64,000 nt of DNA from Helicobacter sp. MIT 05-5293 (GTDB lineage Bacteria > Campylobacterota > Campylobacteria > Campylobacterales > Helicobacteraceae): the NCBI RefSeq assembly GCF_000765665.2, contig NZ_JROZ02000001.1, forward strand, positions 496,001-560,000. Reading direction: 5' to 3'. Shown here in pieces: positions 19,909-29,677 of this stretch (position 1 is the first letter of the stretch; the number at the start of each line of letters is the position of its first letter). Position numbers and translations under genes: made by a program. The notes under the pieces are model-generated. The model saw only the letters and a list, made by a program, of their open reading frames with translations. It ran no database searches and was not told the DNA's origin.

Positions 19909-22254
19909 TTAAGGGAGAATCTCAAGAGCTTGTGCGCACAGACTTTTCCATGCACCTTCATATGCGATACCTACGCATTGTTCAAATACGGGCTTAGATT
20001 CTCTATTGATACTTTTAAGAATCGAACCTTTAAGATAAAGGGCTTTTTGTTGATTGTCCTTATTCATCTCTTTTTTGAGAAGATTATCAAGCACAGAAAT
20101 CGCATCATTAAAGCGTTGGGTGCGGATATAAGATTGCGTAAGGGCAAAATCCACATAAGGTGAATCTGTGCTGTCATGATGGAGTGCTTGTAAGCGTAAA
20201 ATATCCTTAGCATAAAGCTCGATACCTAGCTCTTCTTTTTGTGATTCGCTTGCTTTGAGCAAGGTAAGATCAATAGGAAACATTCGTTGGTCGTCTGCGA
20301 GATGTGTTTTTAAGAAAGCATACACATCAAGTGCTTCGGCTGTATTGTTAAGTGTGTAAAGAGCATCAAAAAGCACAAAGCCCACATCATAATATTTTGG
20401 ATTGCGTTGATTTTTTGCTAACTCAAGTGCGTCTCTTCCAGCTCTAGCGACACTTTTTGTATCTCCAAGTTTAGCAAAATTCAGCGCATCACGATAGAGC
20501 CAAGCAAGTTTTTGGGCTAAATCTTTAGAATCTTGAGCCATATCTTTAGCAACTTTTGCAGCTTCTTTGTTTAGAGCAAGGTCATAAAGACAATCAAAAA
20601 GCGGCATTTTAGAATCTTCGGGGATTTCCACTTGCGGCGATTGTGTGTAATAAGTCGAGGCTTGTTTGCAATCATTGTTTTTGAGGCTTTGCTTGATTAA
20701 AGCAAGGTAGCTTTGACTTATTAAAGGTGAGTTTTTAATACTTTCCTTCATTGCAAGGACAGATTCATATTGCCCCTCATCAAAAAGTGTTTGTGCTTTT
20801 AAGCCTAGGGCTTTTTCTTTTTCGGGTGAATTGTCGTAATTTTGAATGATATAGTCATATTTTTGAATCTTGTCATCAGGATTTTCTGCTTGTGCAAGAT
20901 CAAAAAGCAATTTATCGTCTCTCTCACGCACTTCTTCGGTTTTAGGACGATGCTCAAATTCTTGCAAAAAGATTTTATTGATTCTGTGAGCGTCTTGCAC
21001 TTCATTGGCTGCTTGATACCATAAGCTCACATCATTAAGCAAATCTTCTTTGGAAATATCATCATTTTGGAGATGCTCAAAGAGGTATTCACCAAGATTT
21101 GCAGCAATAAGATACATTTGATTTTCAGCAAGTAATTTCAAAAATTCATAATTTTTAATAGGGTATTTTGTAATATAGCTAGGATTAGCCTTGAGCATCG
21201 CTTCAAGGAGCTTTTGAGCCTGCTCTTTTTCATTATTTTGAATGCGGAAATCACTCCATTCAATCGCAATCGCGCTTGCACTATCAAGATCTTTTGCTTC
21301 TTGATAAGCTTGAGAAAAAAGTCTCGCGGCGACTTGAGCGTCTGAACCTGTGTGGAAATGCTTTGCAAGCGACATTTTTGCAAGAGGCATATAGCGAGAT
21401 TGAGGATATTCATTGATAATGCGTTCAAGATAATATTTTGTTTCATCTGCATTGCGTAAATCTGCGTATGCGTTGCCAAGAAAATACAAGACTTCAGGCA
21501 CACTTGCATCGGTAGGGTATCTTTTGATCCATTTTGTCCCCATATCAATAAGCATATCACTATTTTCAGCCGCATCAAAGTGTTCTAAAGCGCGCATTCT
21601 AAACAATAGTAAGTCTTTAGTAAAAATTGTTTCGGGGAAAGCAATCAATGTTTCATCAATGAGTTTGACAGCTTCAATATGAGAATGGGCGTTCATTAGC
21701 TCTTTGATTTGATTGTATGCGTTAAAATCTTCCCCTTCTTCATATTGCAAGGGACCTCTGTCAATATCTAAATCAGTCAGAAAAATCTCACGATTTTTTA
21801 TGATTTTAATGGGAAAATTTAATCCTTTTGTTGGAGCTTCATTGAGAAAGGGAATTTCGTTGATATAGCCGATAACCTGCCAAGACCGACTTTCTTTTGG
21901 CTGTTCTTTGGGGATTCTGACATTTTTTTTGAGATCGTAAGGTGTGGCAAAAAGTCGGATTTTATGTTTGGGTTGGACATATAGATAGAATCTTCCCTCT
22001 ACTACGCGACTCCAGAATCTAAAGAATAAGGTTTCAGTTGGTGCAAAACTTGCAAGAGGAGTTTGGTCAAGTGTGCAAACAGCATAAAGCACCTCATTTT
22101 CTGCATTACGCTGTTCAAAGCAAGCAAGCGGGTCTTTGTGTGTGATATTTAGCACAGAGAAATGTTCTCGTGCTTCTTTGCCGTAATTGATAGTTACATC
22201 AAGAGCATTTGCACAATATAAAAACGAAAGTAATAAAGCAAAGATTCTAGCCAC
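19909..22254 (-). CDS. pflA: flagellar motor protein PflA (paralysed flagella), TPR-like
   Basis: Periplasmic motor-scaffold protein of epsilonproteobacteria that helps recruit stators around the flagellar motor. At 781 residues it has a signal peptide (MARIFALLLSFLYCANA), an N-terminal beta-rich region to about 170, and then many TPR-like helical pairs (for example VPEVLYFLGNAYADLRNADE). Its position directly after nuoN matches H. pylori HP1274 beside HP1273 as remembered. The start is GTG at 22254 with AGGAG 5 bases upstream; both lie in a hairpin described separately. Coupling to the nuo operon is likely, since the gap is only 29 bases. Confidence 0.88.
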   Translation of the reverse strand: MARIFALLLSFLYCANALDVTINYGKEAREHFSVLNITHKDPLACFEQRNAENEVLYAVCTLDQTPLASFAPTETLFFRFWSRVVEGRFYLYVQPKHKIRLFATPYDLKKNVRIPKEQPKESRSWQVIGYINEIPFLNEAPTKGLNFPIKIIKNREIFLTDLDIDRGPLQYEEGEDFNAYNQIKELMNAHSHIEAVKLIDETLIAFPETIFTKDLLLFRMRALEHFDAAENSDMLIDMGTKWIKRYPTDASVPEVLYFLGNAYADLRNADETKYYLERIINEYPQSRYMPLAKMSLAKHFHTGSDAQVAARLFSQAYQEAKDLDSASAIAIEWSDFRIQNNEKEQAQKLLEAMLKANPSYITKYPIKNYEFLKLLAENQMYLIAANLGEYLFEHLQNDDISKEDLLNDVSLWYQAANEVQDAHRINKIFLQEFEHRPKTEEVRERDDKLLFDLAQAENPDDKIQKYDYIIQNYDNSPEKEKALGLKAQTLFDEGQYESVLAMKESIKNSPLISQSYLALIKQSLKNNDCKQASTYYTQSPQVEIPEDSKMPLFDCLYDLALNKEAAKVAKDMAQDSKDLAQKLAWLYRDALNFAKLGDTKSVARAGRDALELAKNQRNPKYYDVGFVLFDALYTLNNTAEALDVYAFLKTHLADDQRMFPIDLTLLKASESQKEELGIELYAKDILRLQALHHDSTDSPYVDFALTQSYIRTQRFNDAISVLDNLLKKEMNKDNQQKALYLKGSILKSINRESKPVFEQCVGIAYEGAWKSLCAQALEILP

Positions 22255-22274
22255 TTATGCTCCTAAAAGTGGCT
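22249..22274 (-). promoter_or_regulatory. hairpin enclosing the pflA ribosome site and start codon
   Basis: On the minus strand AGCCACTT (22274-22267) pairs perfectly with AAGTGGCT (22256-22249), 8 base pairs around a 10-base loop TTAGGAGCAT. The loop displays the AGGAG ribosome site, and the GTG start codon of pflA (22254-22252) lies inside the 3' arm. In the folded state initiation should be hindered, so this is a candidate translational control element at the nuoN-pflA junction. Confidence 0.6.
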
Positions 22275-22283
22275 TTCTTTGCG

Positions 22284-23777
22284 TTAAAAACCACTATTTC
22301 CAATATATTTTGAAATGAACTCAAGCAAATTTTGGACCAAAAACAACGATAAAACACTTACTGCCAATGAAATTGTCAAAACCCCTTTACTTGCCAAGCA
22401 AAGATGAGAATCAAAGTTTGTTGATAGTGAATGAGGTTCTTTGACAAAGATATAAACGACAAGTTTGAAATAATAAAATGCTGCAATGGTGCTATTAATC
22501 GCCATAAAAATAGCGAGTGCGATATATCCTGCATCTAAGGCACTTGCCATTAAATACATTTTACCCCAAAATACTGATAATGGCGGTATTCCCGCTAGGG
22601 CAATCATAAAAACAGAAAGCAAAATAGCGAGTATAGGGGAAGTGTGAATCATACCGCTAAATTTTGCATAAGGGTGAGAGAAACGAGGGTGAAAAGTATG
22701 ATCATCATCTTGCATCAGCCACAGAATCGCAAATGCTCCAATATTAGTGAAAAGGAATAAAAACCAATAGAAAAATAAAATTGTATGAGATTGATGCGTG
22801 TTAATGAGAATCGCTCCAAGCACAAATCCTGAATGTGAAATCGAGCTATAAGCAAGCATTCGTTTGACATCTTCTTGTATGAGTGCGATAAGATTAGGAA
22901 CGCTCATTGTGAGAATCACAAGCGCATAAAGGACATATTCGATCCATACATTATCTGAAGAAATAAACACATCAAAGATTCTTAATGTTACTGCAAAAGT
23001 TGCGATTTTAGGTGCAATGGAAATAAAAGCTGCTAATAGGCTGTTTGAACCTTCATACACATCAGGTCCCCATGTGTGGAAAGGAACGACAGAGATTTTA
23101 AAGCCTAACGCACACAGCATTAAGATAAAACCAATAATGGCAAGTGGTGAGGGTTCAAAAGCATGCTGTTGTAAAAATTGCGCAATACCTATGGTATCGA
23201 CACTTCCTGTTGCTGTGTAAAGTAGCATTGCTCCAAAGGCATAAAATGCTGTCGCGAGTGATCCCATTGTGAAATATTTGATCGATGCTTCAAAAGCACT
23301 TGAACGATTGTGTAACGCTATGAGTGCATAAAGAGATAAAGATGCGGTTTCTAATCCAAGCAAAATCAAGATGAGATTGTTGCTTGAAACCATAAAACCA
23401 AATCCTGCAATGCTAAATAAGAAAAGAGCATAGAATTCAGGTTTTTGGCATTCTGGCAAGTTTGTTTTGTTGATAAAAAGAGGAAAGAGCAAAAGAGCAC
23501 TTGTAAGGATAATGATTTGTGTTAAAAGTGAGATTCCATCAACGAGTAAGAGATTAAAGAATCCTGAAGCATGATATGTTTCGATCAATACGCCTAGGAT
23601 AAAGCCGAGATTGAGCAATACAAAAAGCACACTGATACTGACACACAAATCACGAGTATTTGATTTGTTAAAGATTCCAACACCTAAAATTACAATTCCG
23701 CCTAGGAGTGATATTGCCATGGGAATGAGTAGTTGAAAATGAAGTTGTGAAAATGAAAAGCTCATTAATTCTGGCAT
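22284..23777 (-). CDS. nuoN: NADH-quinone oxidoreductase subunit N
   Basis: Antiporter-like proton-pumping subunit of complex I in the inner membrane. The 497-residue protein has about 14 helices. The conserved Lys/Glu-bearing helices are readable: LGLETASLSLYAL, then FKISVVPFHTWGPDVYEGS, then MLAYSSISHSGFVLGA. It is the last nuo gene and is separated from nuoM by one base. The whole cluster, nuoA to nuoN, runs on the minus strand. Confidence 0.96.
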   Translation of the reverse strand: MPELMSFSFSQLHFQLLIPMAISLLGGIVILGVGIFNKSNTRDLCVSISVLFVLLNLGFILGVLIETYHASGFFNLLLVDGISLLTQIIILTSALLLFPLFINKTNLPECQKPEFYALFLFSIAGFGFMVSSNNLILILLGLETASLSLYALIALHNRSSAFEASIKYFTMGSLATAFYAFGAMLLYTATGSVDTIGIAQFLQQHAFEPSPLAIIGFILMLCALGFKISVVPFHTWGPDVYEGSNSLLAAFISIAPKIATFAVTLRIFDVFISSDNVWIEYVLYALVILTMSVPNLIALIQEDVKRMLAYSSISHSGFVLGAILINTHQSHTILFFYWFLFLFTNIGAFAILWLMQDDDHTFHPRFSHPYAKFSGMIHTSPILAILLSVFMIALAGIPPLSVFWGKMYLMASALDAGYIALAIFMAINSTIAAFYYFKLVVYIFVKEPHSLSTNFDSHLCLASKGVLTISLAVSVLSLFLVQNLLEFISKYIGNSGF

Positions 23778-23778
23778 T

Positions 23779-25362
23779 TTAGTCTCCTAAATTTGGGATA
23801 ATAAGAAGATCATCGGGTGAAGTGCGATTAAATTCATCTGGAATCTCAATAAGATTCTCTTGAGGATCTTCGAGGGTATCGGGAAGATGATTGCTTGTTT
23901 GGATTTTATGATAAATGATTTGATTGATATGCTTGATGCTGACATCAATAGGTTCTAAGAGTGGTTTAGGATAAACGCCTAGCCATACAATAAGCACTAT
24001 AATAGGTAAAAATACAAGTTTCTCTCGTAGATTCAGATCATTTAAGTGGCGATGCTGATCCGAGACAGAACCCAAGAAGACTTTTTTAAACACACTTAAC
24101 ATATAAATTGCCCCCACAAAGAAGCTTGTCCCTGCAAGAAGTGTGATGATAGGATTAATTTGAAAGTATCCAAATAGTGCCAAGAATTCTCCCACAAAAC
24201 CCATTGTGAGAGGCAGACCTAAGGCACTCATCATTACGATTCCAAAAATAGTAGTAAAATGAGGCATTACATTTGCTAGACCTCTGCAACTATCAATTTG
24301 CTGACTTTGGATTCTCTCGTATAAAACTCCTGCGAGCAAAAATAATGCTGCGACTATCACACCATGAGCAATCATAAAAAATACAGCACCACTCATACCT
24401 TCGATATTGAGGGAAAACACACCCAAAACAATGATACCCATATGTGAGAGTGAGGCATAAGCAATCAAAGTTTTGATATTGGTTTGTGCATAAGCAATCA
24501 AAGCTCCATAGATGACCATAATAACACATAAAATACCAATGATTAAGCTCAAATCATTACTGACAACAGGGAAGAGTGGCAATATAAAGCGCACGAGAGC
24601 ATAAGTCCCCATTTTGCTAAGAACACCTGCGATCAAGGCTGACCCAACGATGGGAGCTTGTGTGTAGGCATAAGGTTGCCAAGAATGTAGCGGCAATAGA
24701 GGGATTTTGACAGCGACACCGATAAAGAATGCTAAGAATACCCAACCCTGTATGCTTAAATCTAAATCTATGGCATACCAATCTAAAAGGTTAAAGCTCC
24801 ATACACCCGAAATAAGGAAATATTGATAAGCATAATACAGAATACCTATAAGCATAATCAAGGACGCACCAAAAGTGTAGATGAAATATTTTAAGGCTGC
24901 ATAAGCGCGTTTTTCACCTCCCCATACACCAATAATATAAAGCACAGGTATGAGGGAGAGTTCCCAAAAAATGTAAAACAAAATCACATCAAGCGCGCTA
25001 AATACACCCATTACAATACTTTCTGTAAAAAGAATAGCAACAGCAAGGGGTGTTTTGATTTGCTTAAAGAAATAGATTCCTAGTAGTGTAATAAACGCAT
25101 TCAGAATAATCAAAAAAAGCGAAATTCCATCAATGCCCACATCATAATTGATGCCATAAGAAGCAATCAGAGGAAAGTGAGAGAAAAACTGAATCCCGCC
25201 ATAATCAAGATGAAATTCATTCCACAAAAGGAGTGTAAAAAAGAGTTCTGTTGCCGCAACGATGATAGCAAAGATTCTCGTATTTTCACTGCGCAGAATA
25301 AGGAGCAATAATGCTGCGAGCGCGGGAAAAAATATGATAATACTTAATAAATAGTCCATCAA
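23779..25362 (-). CDS. nuoM: NADH-quinone oxidoreductase subunit M
   Basis: Second antiporter-like membrane subunit, 527 residues with about 14 helices. Signatures: DGISLFLIILNAFITLLG, FYIFWELSLIPVLYIIG (conserved Glu), GVAVKIPLLPLHSWQPYAYT (conserved Lys and His) and ASLSHMGIIVLGVF. The C-terminal ~40 residues form a hydrophilic, acidic tail (LPDTLEDPQENLIEIPDEF), longer than I expect for most NuoM. It starts one base after nuoL and ends one base before nuoN. Confidence 0.96.
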   Translation of the reverse strand: MMDYLLSIIIFFPALAALLLLILRSENTRIFAIIVAATELFFTLLLWNEFHLDYGGIQFFSHFPLIASYGINYDVGIDGISLFLIILNAFITLLGIYFFKQIKTPLAVAILFTESIVMGVFSALDVILFYIFWELSLIPVLYIIGVWGGEKRAYAALKYFIYTFGASLIMLIGILYYAYQYFLISGVWSFNLLDWYAIDLDLSIQGWVFLAFFIGVAVKIPLLPLHSWQPYAYTQAPIVGSALIAGVLSKMGTYALVRFILPLFPVVSNDLSLIIGILCVIMVIYGALIAYAQTNIKTLIAYASLSHMGIIVLGVFSLNIEGMSGAVFFMIAHGVIVAALFLLAGVLYERIQSQQIDSCRGLANVMPHFTTIFGIVMMSALGLPLTMGFVGEFLALFGYFQINPIITLLAGTSFFVGAIYMLSVFKKVFLGSVSDQHRHLNDLNLREKLVFLPIIVLIVWLGVYPKPLLEPIDVSIKHINQIIYHKIQTSNHLPDTLEDPQENLIEIPDEFNRTSPDDLLIIPNLGD

Positions 25363-25363
25363 T

Positions 25364-27229
25364 TTACCTCCAAATAAAATACGCTAAACACAGCAAAACT
25401 AATATGAAAAGTCCCACAATCATTAGTCGAAGCATTTGGGTGAGATCACCATTTTGTATGCGTGAGAGTTTGGTGCCTAGTGTTTTGGCAAAATTTCCAA
25501 CAGAATCTACAAAAGCATCAATCCCACCTAGCTCAATTTTTTGCCATAAGAAATATGAAAGCTTCGTATAGGGTTTGATGAATAGGGTTTCGTATAGTTG
25601 GGGAATGTAGTAATTATTGCTCAAGATTCTGTAAATGAAAGTTTCTTGCCAAAATGCTGAAAACCCGCCTCGTGCGTATTTGAAAATAGCAAAAATTGCC
25701 CCACAAATGACGACACAAAGTGTCCCTGCAATAAGGAGATAATGCGTATCATGTGCAAGAGCTGTTTGTTTAAAGGGCAAGACTTGCGAAAGAAAATCTT
25801 CAATTACCCCACCAAGCCCTGCAATAACTGCAAGAATCGCTAGAGGAAGCATAGCGAGCAACATATATGAATACGCTTCATGTGGGTGTTCATTGTGTCG
25901 TTTAGGGACAAAGAATACAAGCATTAAAAGCCTAAAGGAATAAAAGGCTGTAAATAGGGCGGTGATGAGCAACACTCCCCAAATAATCATATATCCTTCA
26001 CTGAATGCGATTTCAAGTATCTTATCTTTAGAGAAAAAGCCCGCAAATGGATAGATTCCAGCAAGTGCCACAGATGCAATGAGCATTAGAATCATTGTGT
26101 AACGTAGTGGTTTAGATAAGCCACCCATTGATGTAATATCAAGTTTATCATTCATAGCGTGCATTACATTTCCTGCCCCAAGGAAAAGCAGAGATTTAAA
26201 AAACGCATGCGTGATAAGATGAAAAAGTGCCACCCAATATGCGCCAATCCCTGCTGCCACAAACATATATCCGAGCTGTGATAAGGTTGAATAAGCAATA
26301 ATGCGTTTTAAGTCTTTATTTACTAAAGCCATACTCGCTCCAAAAATTGCTACAAATGCTCCTAAAGAGGTGATCCAGAATCCAACATCGGGTATCATTT
26401 GATATAAAGGATATGCACGGATAACGAGATAAACTCCAGCTGTTACCATTGTAGCGGCGTGTATGAGGGCTGAAACAGGTGTAGGTCCTTCCATTGCATC
26501 GGCAAGCCAAGTATGGAAAGGAAATTGAGCCGATTTTCCCATTGCCCCCACAAAGAGTAATGCACCAATCCAAATCAATAAGTTTTGGTCAAAGTCTTCA
26601 AATTCTAATCGTAAAAATACTTCTTCGTATTTAATGCTTTCAAAATACCATGCTATTAAGAAAATCCCTAAAATCAACGCAAGGTCAGCGATTCTATTCA
26701 TCACAAATGCTTCGATTGAAGCAAAGTTTGCGCTTGGACGCTCATACCAAAAGCCAATGAGTAAGTAAGAGCATAGTCCCACACCTTCCCAACCAGCAAA
26801 AAGTCCTAAGAAGTTATCGCTCATCACTAAAAGCATCATTGAAAAAACAAAGGCACTCAAATAGCTAAAGAATCGATTGAATCCTGCATCATTTTTCATA
26901 TAACCGATTGAATAAATATGCACCATTGTTGAAACAAGACTCACAACAAACATCATGCTGACGCTGATTCTGTCGATAATAATTCCAAATGAGCTATAAA
27001 AATTCCCGGCTTCAATCCAATTGAGAATCTCGAAGTTGATTGCGATATTCATACGGTAAGTGTAGAAGAGTAAGATGCTTGAAGCAAAAAGCGAACAAGC
27101 AATTAGCACACTTGAAATGATACCTATCCAAACATATTTTTGCTTCTGCCCAAATAATGCAGCAAAAACTGCACTGACCAATGGGGCAAATAAGGCTATA
27201 TAAACCATTTGTATGAGAAATACGCTCAT
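25364..27229 (-). CDS. nuoL: NADH-quinone oxidoreductase subunit L
   Basis: Largest antiporter-like subunit, 621 residues, including the C-terminal lateral helix that spans the membrane arm. Motifs: DRISVSMMFVVSLVSTMVHI, FAGWEGVGLCSYLLIGFWY with conserved Glu, SAQFPFHTWLADAMEGPTPV with conserved Lys and His nearby, and STLSQLGYMFVAAG. Full length compared with the usual ~610. It lies between nuoK (3-base gap) and nuoM (1-base gap). Confidence 0.97.
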   Translation of the reverse strand: MSVFLIQMVYIALFAPLVSAVFAALFGQKQKYVWIGIISSVLIACSLFASSILLFYTYRMNIAINFEILNWIEAGNFYSSFGIIIDRISVSMMFVVSLVSTMVHIYSIGYMKNDAGFNRFFSYLSAFVFSMMLLVMSDNFLGLFAGWEGVGLCSYLLIGFWYERPSANFASIEAFVMNRIADLALILGIFLIAWYFESIKYEEVFLRLEFEDFDQNLLIWIGALLFVGAMGKSAQFPFHTWLADAMEGPTPVSALIHAATMVTAGVYLVIRAYPLYQMIPDVGFWITSLGAFVAIFGASMALVNKDLKRIIAYSTLSQLGYMFVAAGIGAYWVALFHLITHAFFKSLLFLGAGNVMHAMNDKLDITSMGGLSKPLRYTMILMLIASVALAGIYPFAGFFSKDKILEIAFSEGYMIIWGVLLITALFTAFYSFRLLMLVFFVPKRHNEHPHEAYSYMLLAMLPLAILAVIAGLGGVIEDFLSQVLPFKQTALAHDTHYLLIAGTLCVVICGAIFAIFKYARGGFSAFWQETFIYRILSNNYYIPQLYETLFIKPYTKLSYFLWQKIELGGIDAFVDSVGNFAKTLGTKLSRIQNGDLTQMLRLMIVGLFILVLLCLAYFIWR

Positions 27230-27232
27230 AAC

Positions 27233-27535
27233 TTATCCTTTAAGTGTTTGAATCGTGTTAATATCAAGTGTGCGATGTTTTTTATACCAAATCACCACAA
27301 GCCCTAAACCTACTGCGATTTCTGATGCGGCAATAGCAATGATAAAAAGCGCGAAAATTTGCCCACTAAGATCATTGAGGTATGAGCTAACTGCTACAAA
27401 TCCTACATTTGCAGCGTTGAGGAGAATTTCAGTAGAAAAAAATAACATCAAAATATTTTTTCGTTTCATCATACCAAAAAGTCCAATAGCAAACAAAATT
27501 GCCGAAAGCACCAAATAATGATTGAGTGTAATCAT
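27233..27535 (-). CDS. nuoK: NADH-quinone oxidoreductase subunit K
   Basis: Three-helix membrane subunit of 100 residues, related to MrpC. The conserved glutamates in helices two and three are present in FFSTEILLNAANVGFVA and IAIAASEIAVGLGLVV, which form part of the proton path. It begins inside the nuoJ stop (4-base overlap), indicating translational coupling. Confidence 0.96.
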   Translation of the reverse strand: MITLNHYLVLSAILFAIGLFGMMKRKNILMLFFSTEILLNAANVGFVAVSSYLNDLSGQIFALFIIAIAASEIAVGLGLVVIWYKKHRTLDINTIQTLKG

Positions 27536-28062
27536 ACAATCTCCTTTTTGGAGGATTTGAGAGAGAGGACAATACCTGCAACCATTGCGACAAGCAACAT
27601 TAAAGCGGCTAATTCGAAAGGAATAAGGTATTTTGTGAAAATGACATAGCCTATCATTTGAATGTTGTTCATACTTGCAATATTGATGAGATGTTGAGAA
27701 TCTGCGATTGATTCAATGTTATTGGCGATAATAGGCATACCAAGCACAATAACCAACATCAAAGCAATACCAAATGCTAGAATACAAGCGATTTTTTGAT
27801 GTTTATTTGATTCTATGACGGGTTTGGAGGCATCAAAAAACATCATTGCAAACGCATAAAGTGCAACGACTGATCCACTATAGACAATGATTTGCACTAC
27901 ACCTAAAAATTCTGCATCAAGTGTAAAAAATATGCCTGAAATAAAGAGCATTCCACTTGCAAGGGCTGTCATTGCGTATAAGATTTGGCTTGAGCTTACC
28001 GCAATGACAAACATTATAATAGTAAGTGTGCTAAAGAGATAAAAAGCAATAGCTTCAAACAT
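27532..28062 (-). CDS. nuoJ: NADH-quinone oxidoreductase subunit J
   Basis: Five-helix membrane subunit of 176 residues. The family helix with its conserved Tyr/Gly region is visible as [21 protein letters not shown], and the C-terminal helix reads [19 protein letters not shown]. It overlaps nuoI by 8 bases and nuoK by 4 bases. Confidence 0.95.
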   Translation of the reverse strand: MFEAIAFYLFSTLTIIMFVIAVSSSQILYAMTALASGMLFISGIFFTLDAEFLGVVQIIVYSGSVVALYAFAMMFFDASKPVIESNKHQKIACILAFGIALMLVIVLGMPIIANNIESIADSQHLINIASMNNIQMIGYVIFTKYLIPFELAALMLLVAMVAGIVLSLKSSKKEIV

Positions 28063-28669
28063 CAGATGCCTCCTTAGAATAGCTTAAGGGGGTTTTGCGT
28101 ATTTGAGAATCTGCATCGGGAGAGATTGAGCCAAATCCGCTAAATTCTACAATCGAAGCATTTTTTTCAAGAATTTGATCTTTGCTACCAAAATGGGCTC
28201 TTTGCTCACTCGCATTTTCATATAAATCACTATGGACGATGGCGAGTTCTGGGCATACTTCTGCACACAATCCACAATAAATACAGCGTCCAAAATTAAT
28301 CGTGTAATGATGTATTTTTTTGCGATGATCTTCGCCTTGATCTGTGATGATGCGGATACAATTGCTTGTGCAAATCTTTTCACACAACCCGCAACCGATA
28401 CATCTTTCATTTTCAGATTCTAAAAGGCGTTGGAGCTTGTGAATTGCTCTGTATCGTGGGCTTAATGGAGCTAATTCTAAAGGATACTGAACCGTAACTT
28501 TAGGAGAAAAGAAAGCTTTTAGGGCATGACCCAAACCAACGAATAATTCAAGCTTAATGCTTGTTTGAAATGTAATGAGGCAACGTTTCAAGAAATTTTG
28601 TTGCAAACGTTGTGTGCGTGGAGGTAAAATGCGATAATCTGTCGTATTTTGTGGCATTAGATTTTTCAT
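28055..28669 (-). CDS. nuoI: NADH-quinone oxidoreductase subunit I (two 4Fe-4S clusters)
   Basis: Peripheral-arm ferredoxin-type subunit carrying clusters N6a and N6b. The 204-residue protein has both ferredoxin motifs: [17 protein letters not shown] at about residues 94-110 and [17 protein letters not shown] at about 134-150. The first motif has an extra spacing with Cys rather than the usual CP ending, but four ligand cysteines remain. The C-terminal tail past about 165 is hydrophilic and variable. It precedes nuoJ with an 8-base overlap. Confidence 0.95.
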   Translation of the reverse strand: MKNLMPQNTTDYRILPPRTQRLQQNFLKRCLITFQTSIKLELFVGLGHALKAFFSPKVTVQYPLELAPLSPRYRAIHKLQRLLESENERCIGCGLCEKICTSNCIRIITDQGEDHRKKIHHYTINFGRCIYCGLCAEVCPELAIVHSDLYENASEQRAHFGSKDQILEKNASIVEFSGFGSISPDADSQIRKTPLSYSKEASDV

Positions 28670-28678
28670 TTTTATTCC

Positions 28679-29677
28679 TTACAATAATAAAATGCTACCA
28701 GTAGCAAGGACATTGAGTAACGCCAATGGCAAGAGGATTTTCCAACACATTCTCATTAATTGATCAGGGCGCACATGAGGGAAGCTTGCTCTAACCCACA
28801 TAAAGAGGAATATAAAGAAGCATACTTTGAGCAAAATCGCTATTCCTCCCGGGATAAAGCCCCAATCATTAAATCCTCCACAAAACATTAGGCTTAAAAT
28901 AAAAGCAGTTGCAAACATATTAGCGTATTCACCGATAAAAAACATACCCCACTTAAGCCCGCTGTATTCGCTTGCAAATCCCGCTGTAAGCTCTGCCTCG
29001 TGTTCGAGCAGGTCGAAAGGTGTGCGGTTTAGCTCAACATACGCTGCAATAATAAAAAGCACAAAAGCTAAGGGTTGTTTGAAAATCAGCCAATTAAGCA
29101 TACCTCCGGATTGGTATTGATTGATTTCGATTAGTGAAAGTGAGCCTATAATCATAAGCGGTGCAAGTAATGAAAGAATCGTAATGACTTCAAAGCTTAA
29201 AAACTGCAAACTTGCGCGCGCACCACCGATTAGAGACCATTTATTGCCCGAGCTTAATCCTGCTAAAAGAGGAGCATAAATACCACAAGAACCCACTGCA
29301 AGGAAAAATAGAATCCCCACATTAATATCAGCAATAATAGGGCGCACGGTGTGTCCAAAGAGCTCAAATTCTGGAAAAAATGGAATGGGTGCCATTGCTA
29401 AAAATGCTGTCATTGCCGCGATAGCAGGTGCAATGATAAAGATAGGACGAATAGCATTTTGAGGGATAATATCTTCTTTGGTAAAGAGTTTAATACCATC
29501 AGCAAGCACTTGCAATAAGCCATAAGGTCCGACATAGTTAGGTCCTAGTCGCCGTTGAAAGAATCCTAAAACCTTGCGTTCTAAATAAGTCCCAAACCCT
29601 GCTAATGCTGAAAATATAAGCAATAAAACAATAATTTTAAGCAGGGTTTCAATAATGTTTCCAGCAAAATCACTCAT
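28679..29677 (-). CDS. nuoH: NADH-quinone oxidoreductase subunit H
   Basis: Eight-helix membrane subunit of 332 residues that forms the quinone chamber with NuoB and NuoD. Signatures: ERKVLGFFQRRLGPNYVGPYGLLQ, PLLAGLSSGNKWSLIGG, ELNRTPFDLLEHEAELTAGF with the conserved acidic cluster, and FLFMWVRASFPHVRPDQLMR. It starts within the nuoG end (8-base overlap). Confidence 0.97.
   Translation of the reverse strand: MSDFAGNIIETLLKIIVLLLIFSALAGFGTYLERKVLGFFQRRLGPNYVGPYGLLQVLADGIKLFTKEDIIPQNAIRPIFIIAPAIAAMTAFLAMAPIPFFPEFELFGHTVRPIIADINVGILFFLAVGSCGIYAPLLAGLSSGNKWSLIGGARASLQFLSFEVITILSLLAPLMIIGSLSLIEINQYQSGGMLNWLIFKQPLAFVLFIIAAYVELNRTPFDLLEHEAELTAGFASEYSGLKWGMFFIGEYANMFATAFILSLMFCGGFNDWGFIPGGIAILLKVCFFIFLFMWVRASFPHVRPDQLMRMCWKILLPLALLNVLATGSILLL

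Noticed and set aside
21138-21578. 146-codon frame on the same strand as pflA, shifted frame
   Set aside because: Overlaps the TPR-coding part of pflA, which has clear helical repeat coding character; no ribosome site and a composition rich in Met, Lys and Ile typical of a shifted frame.
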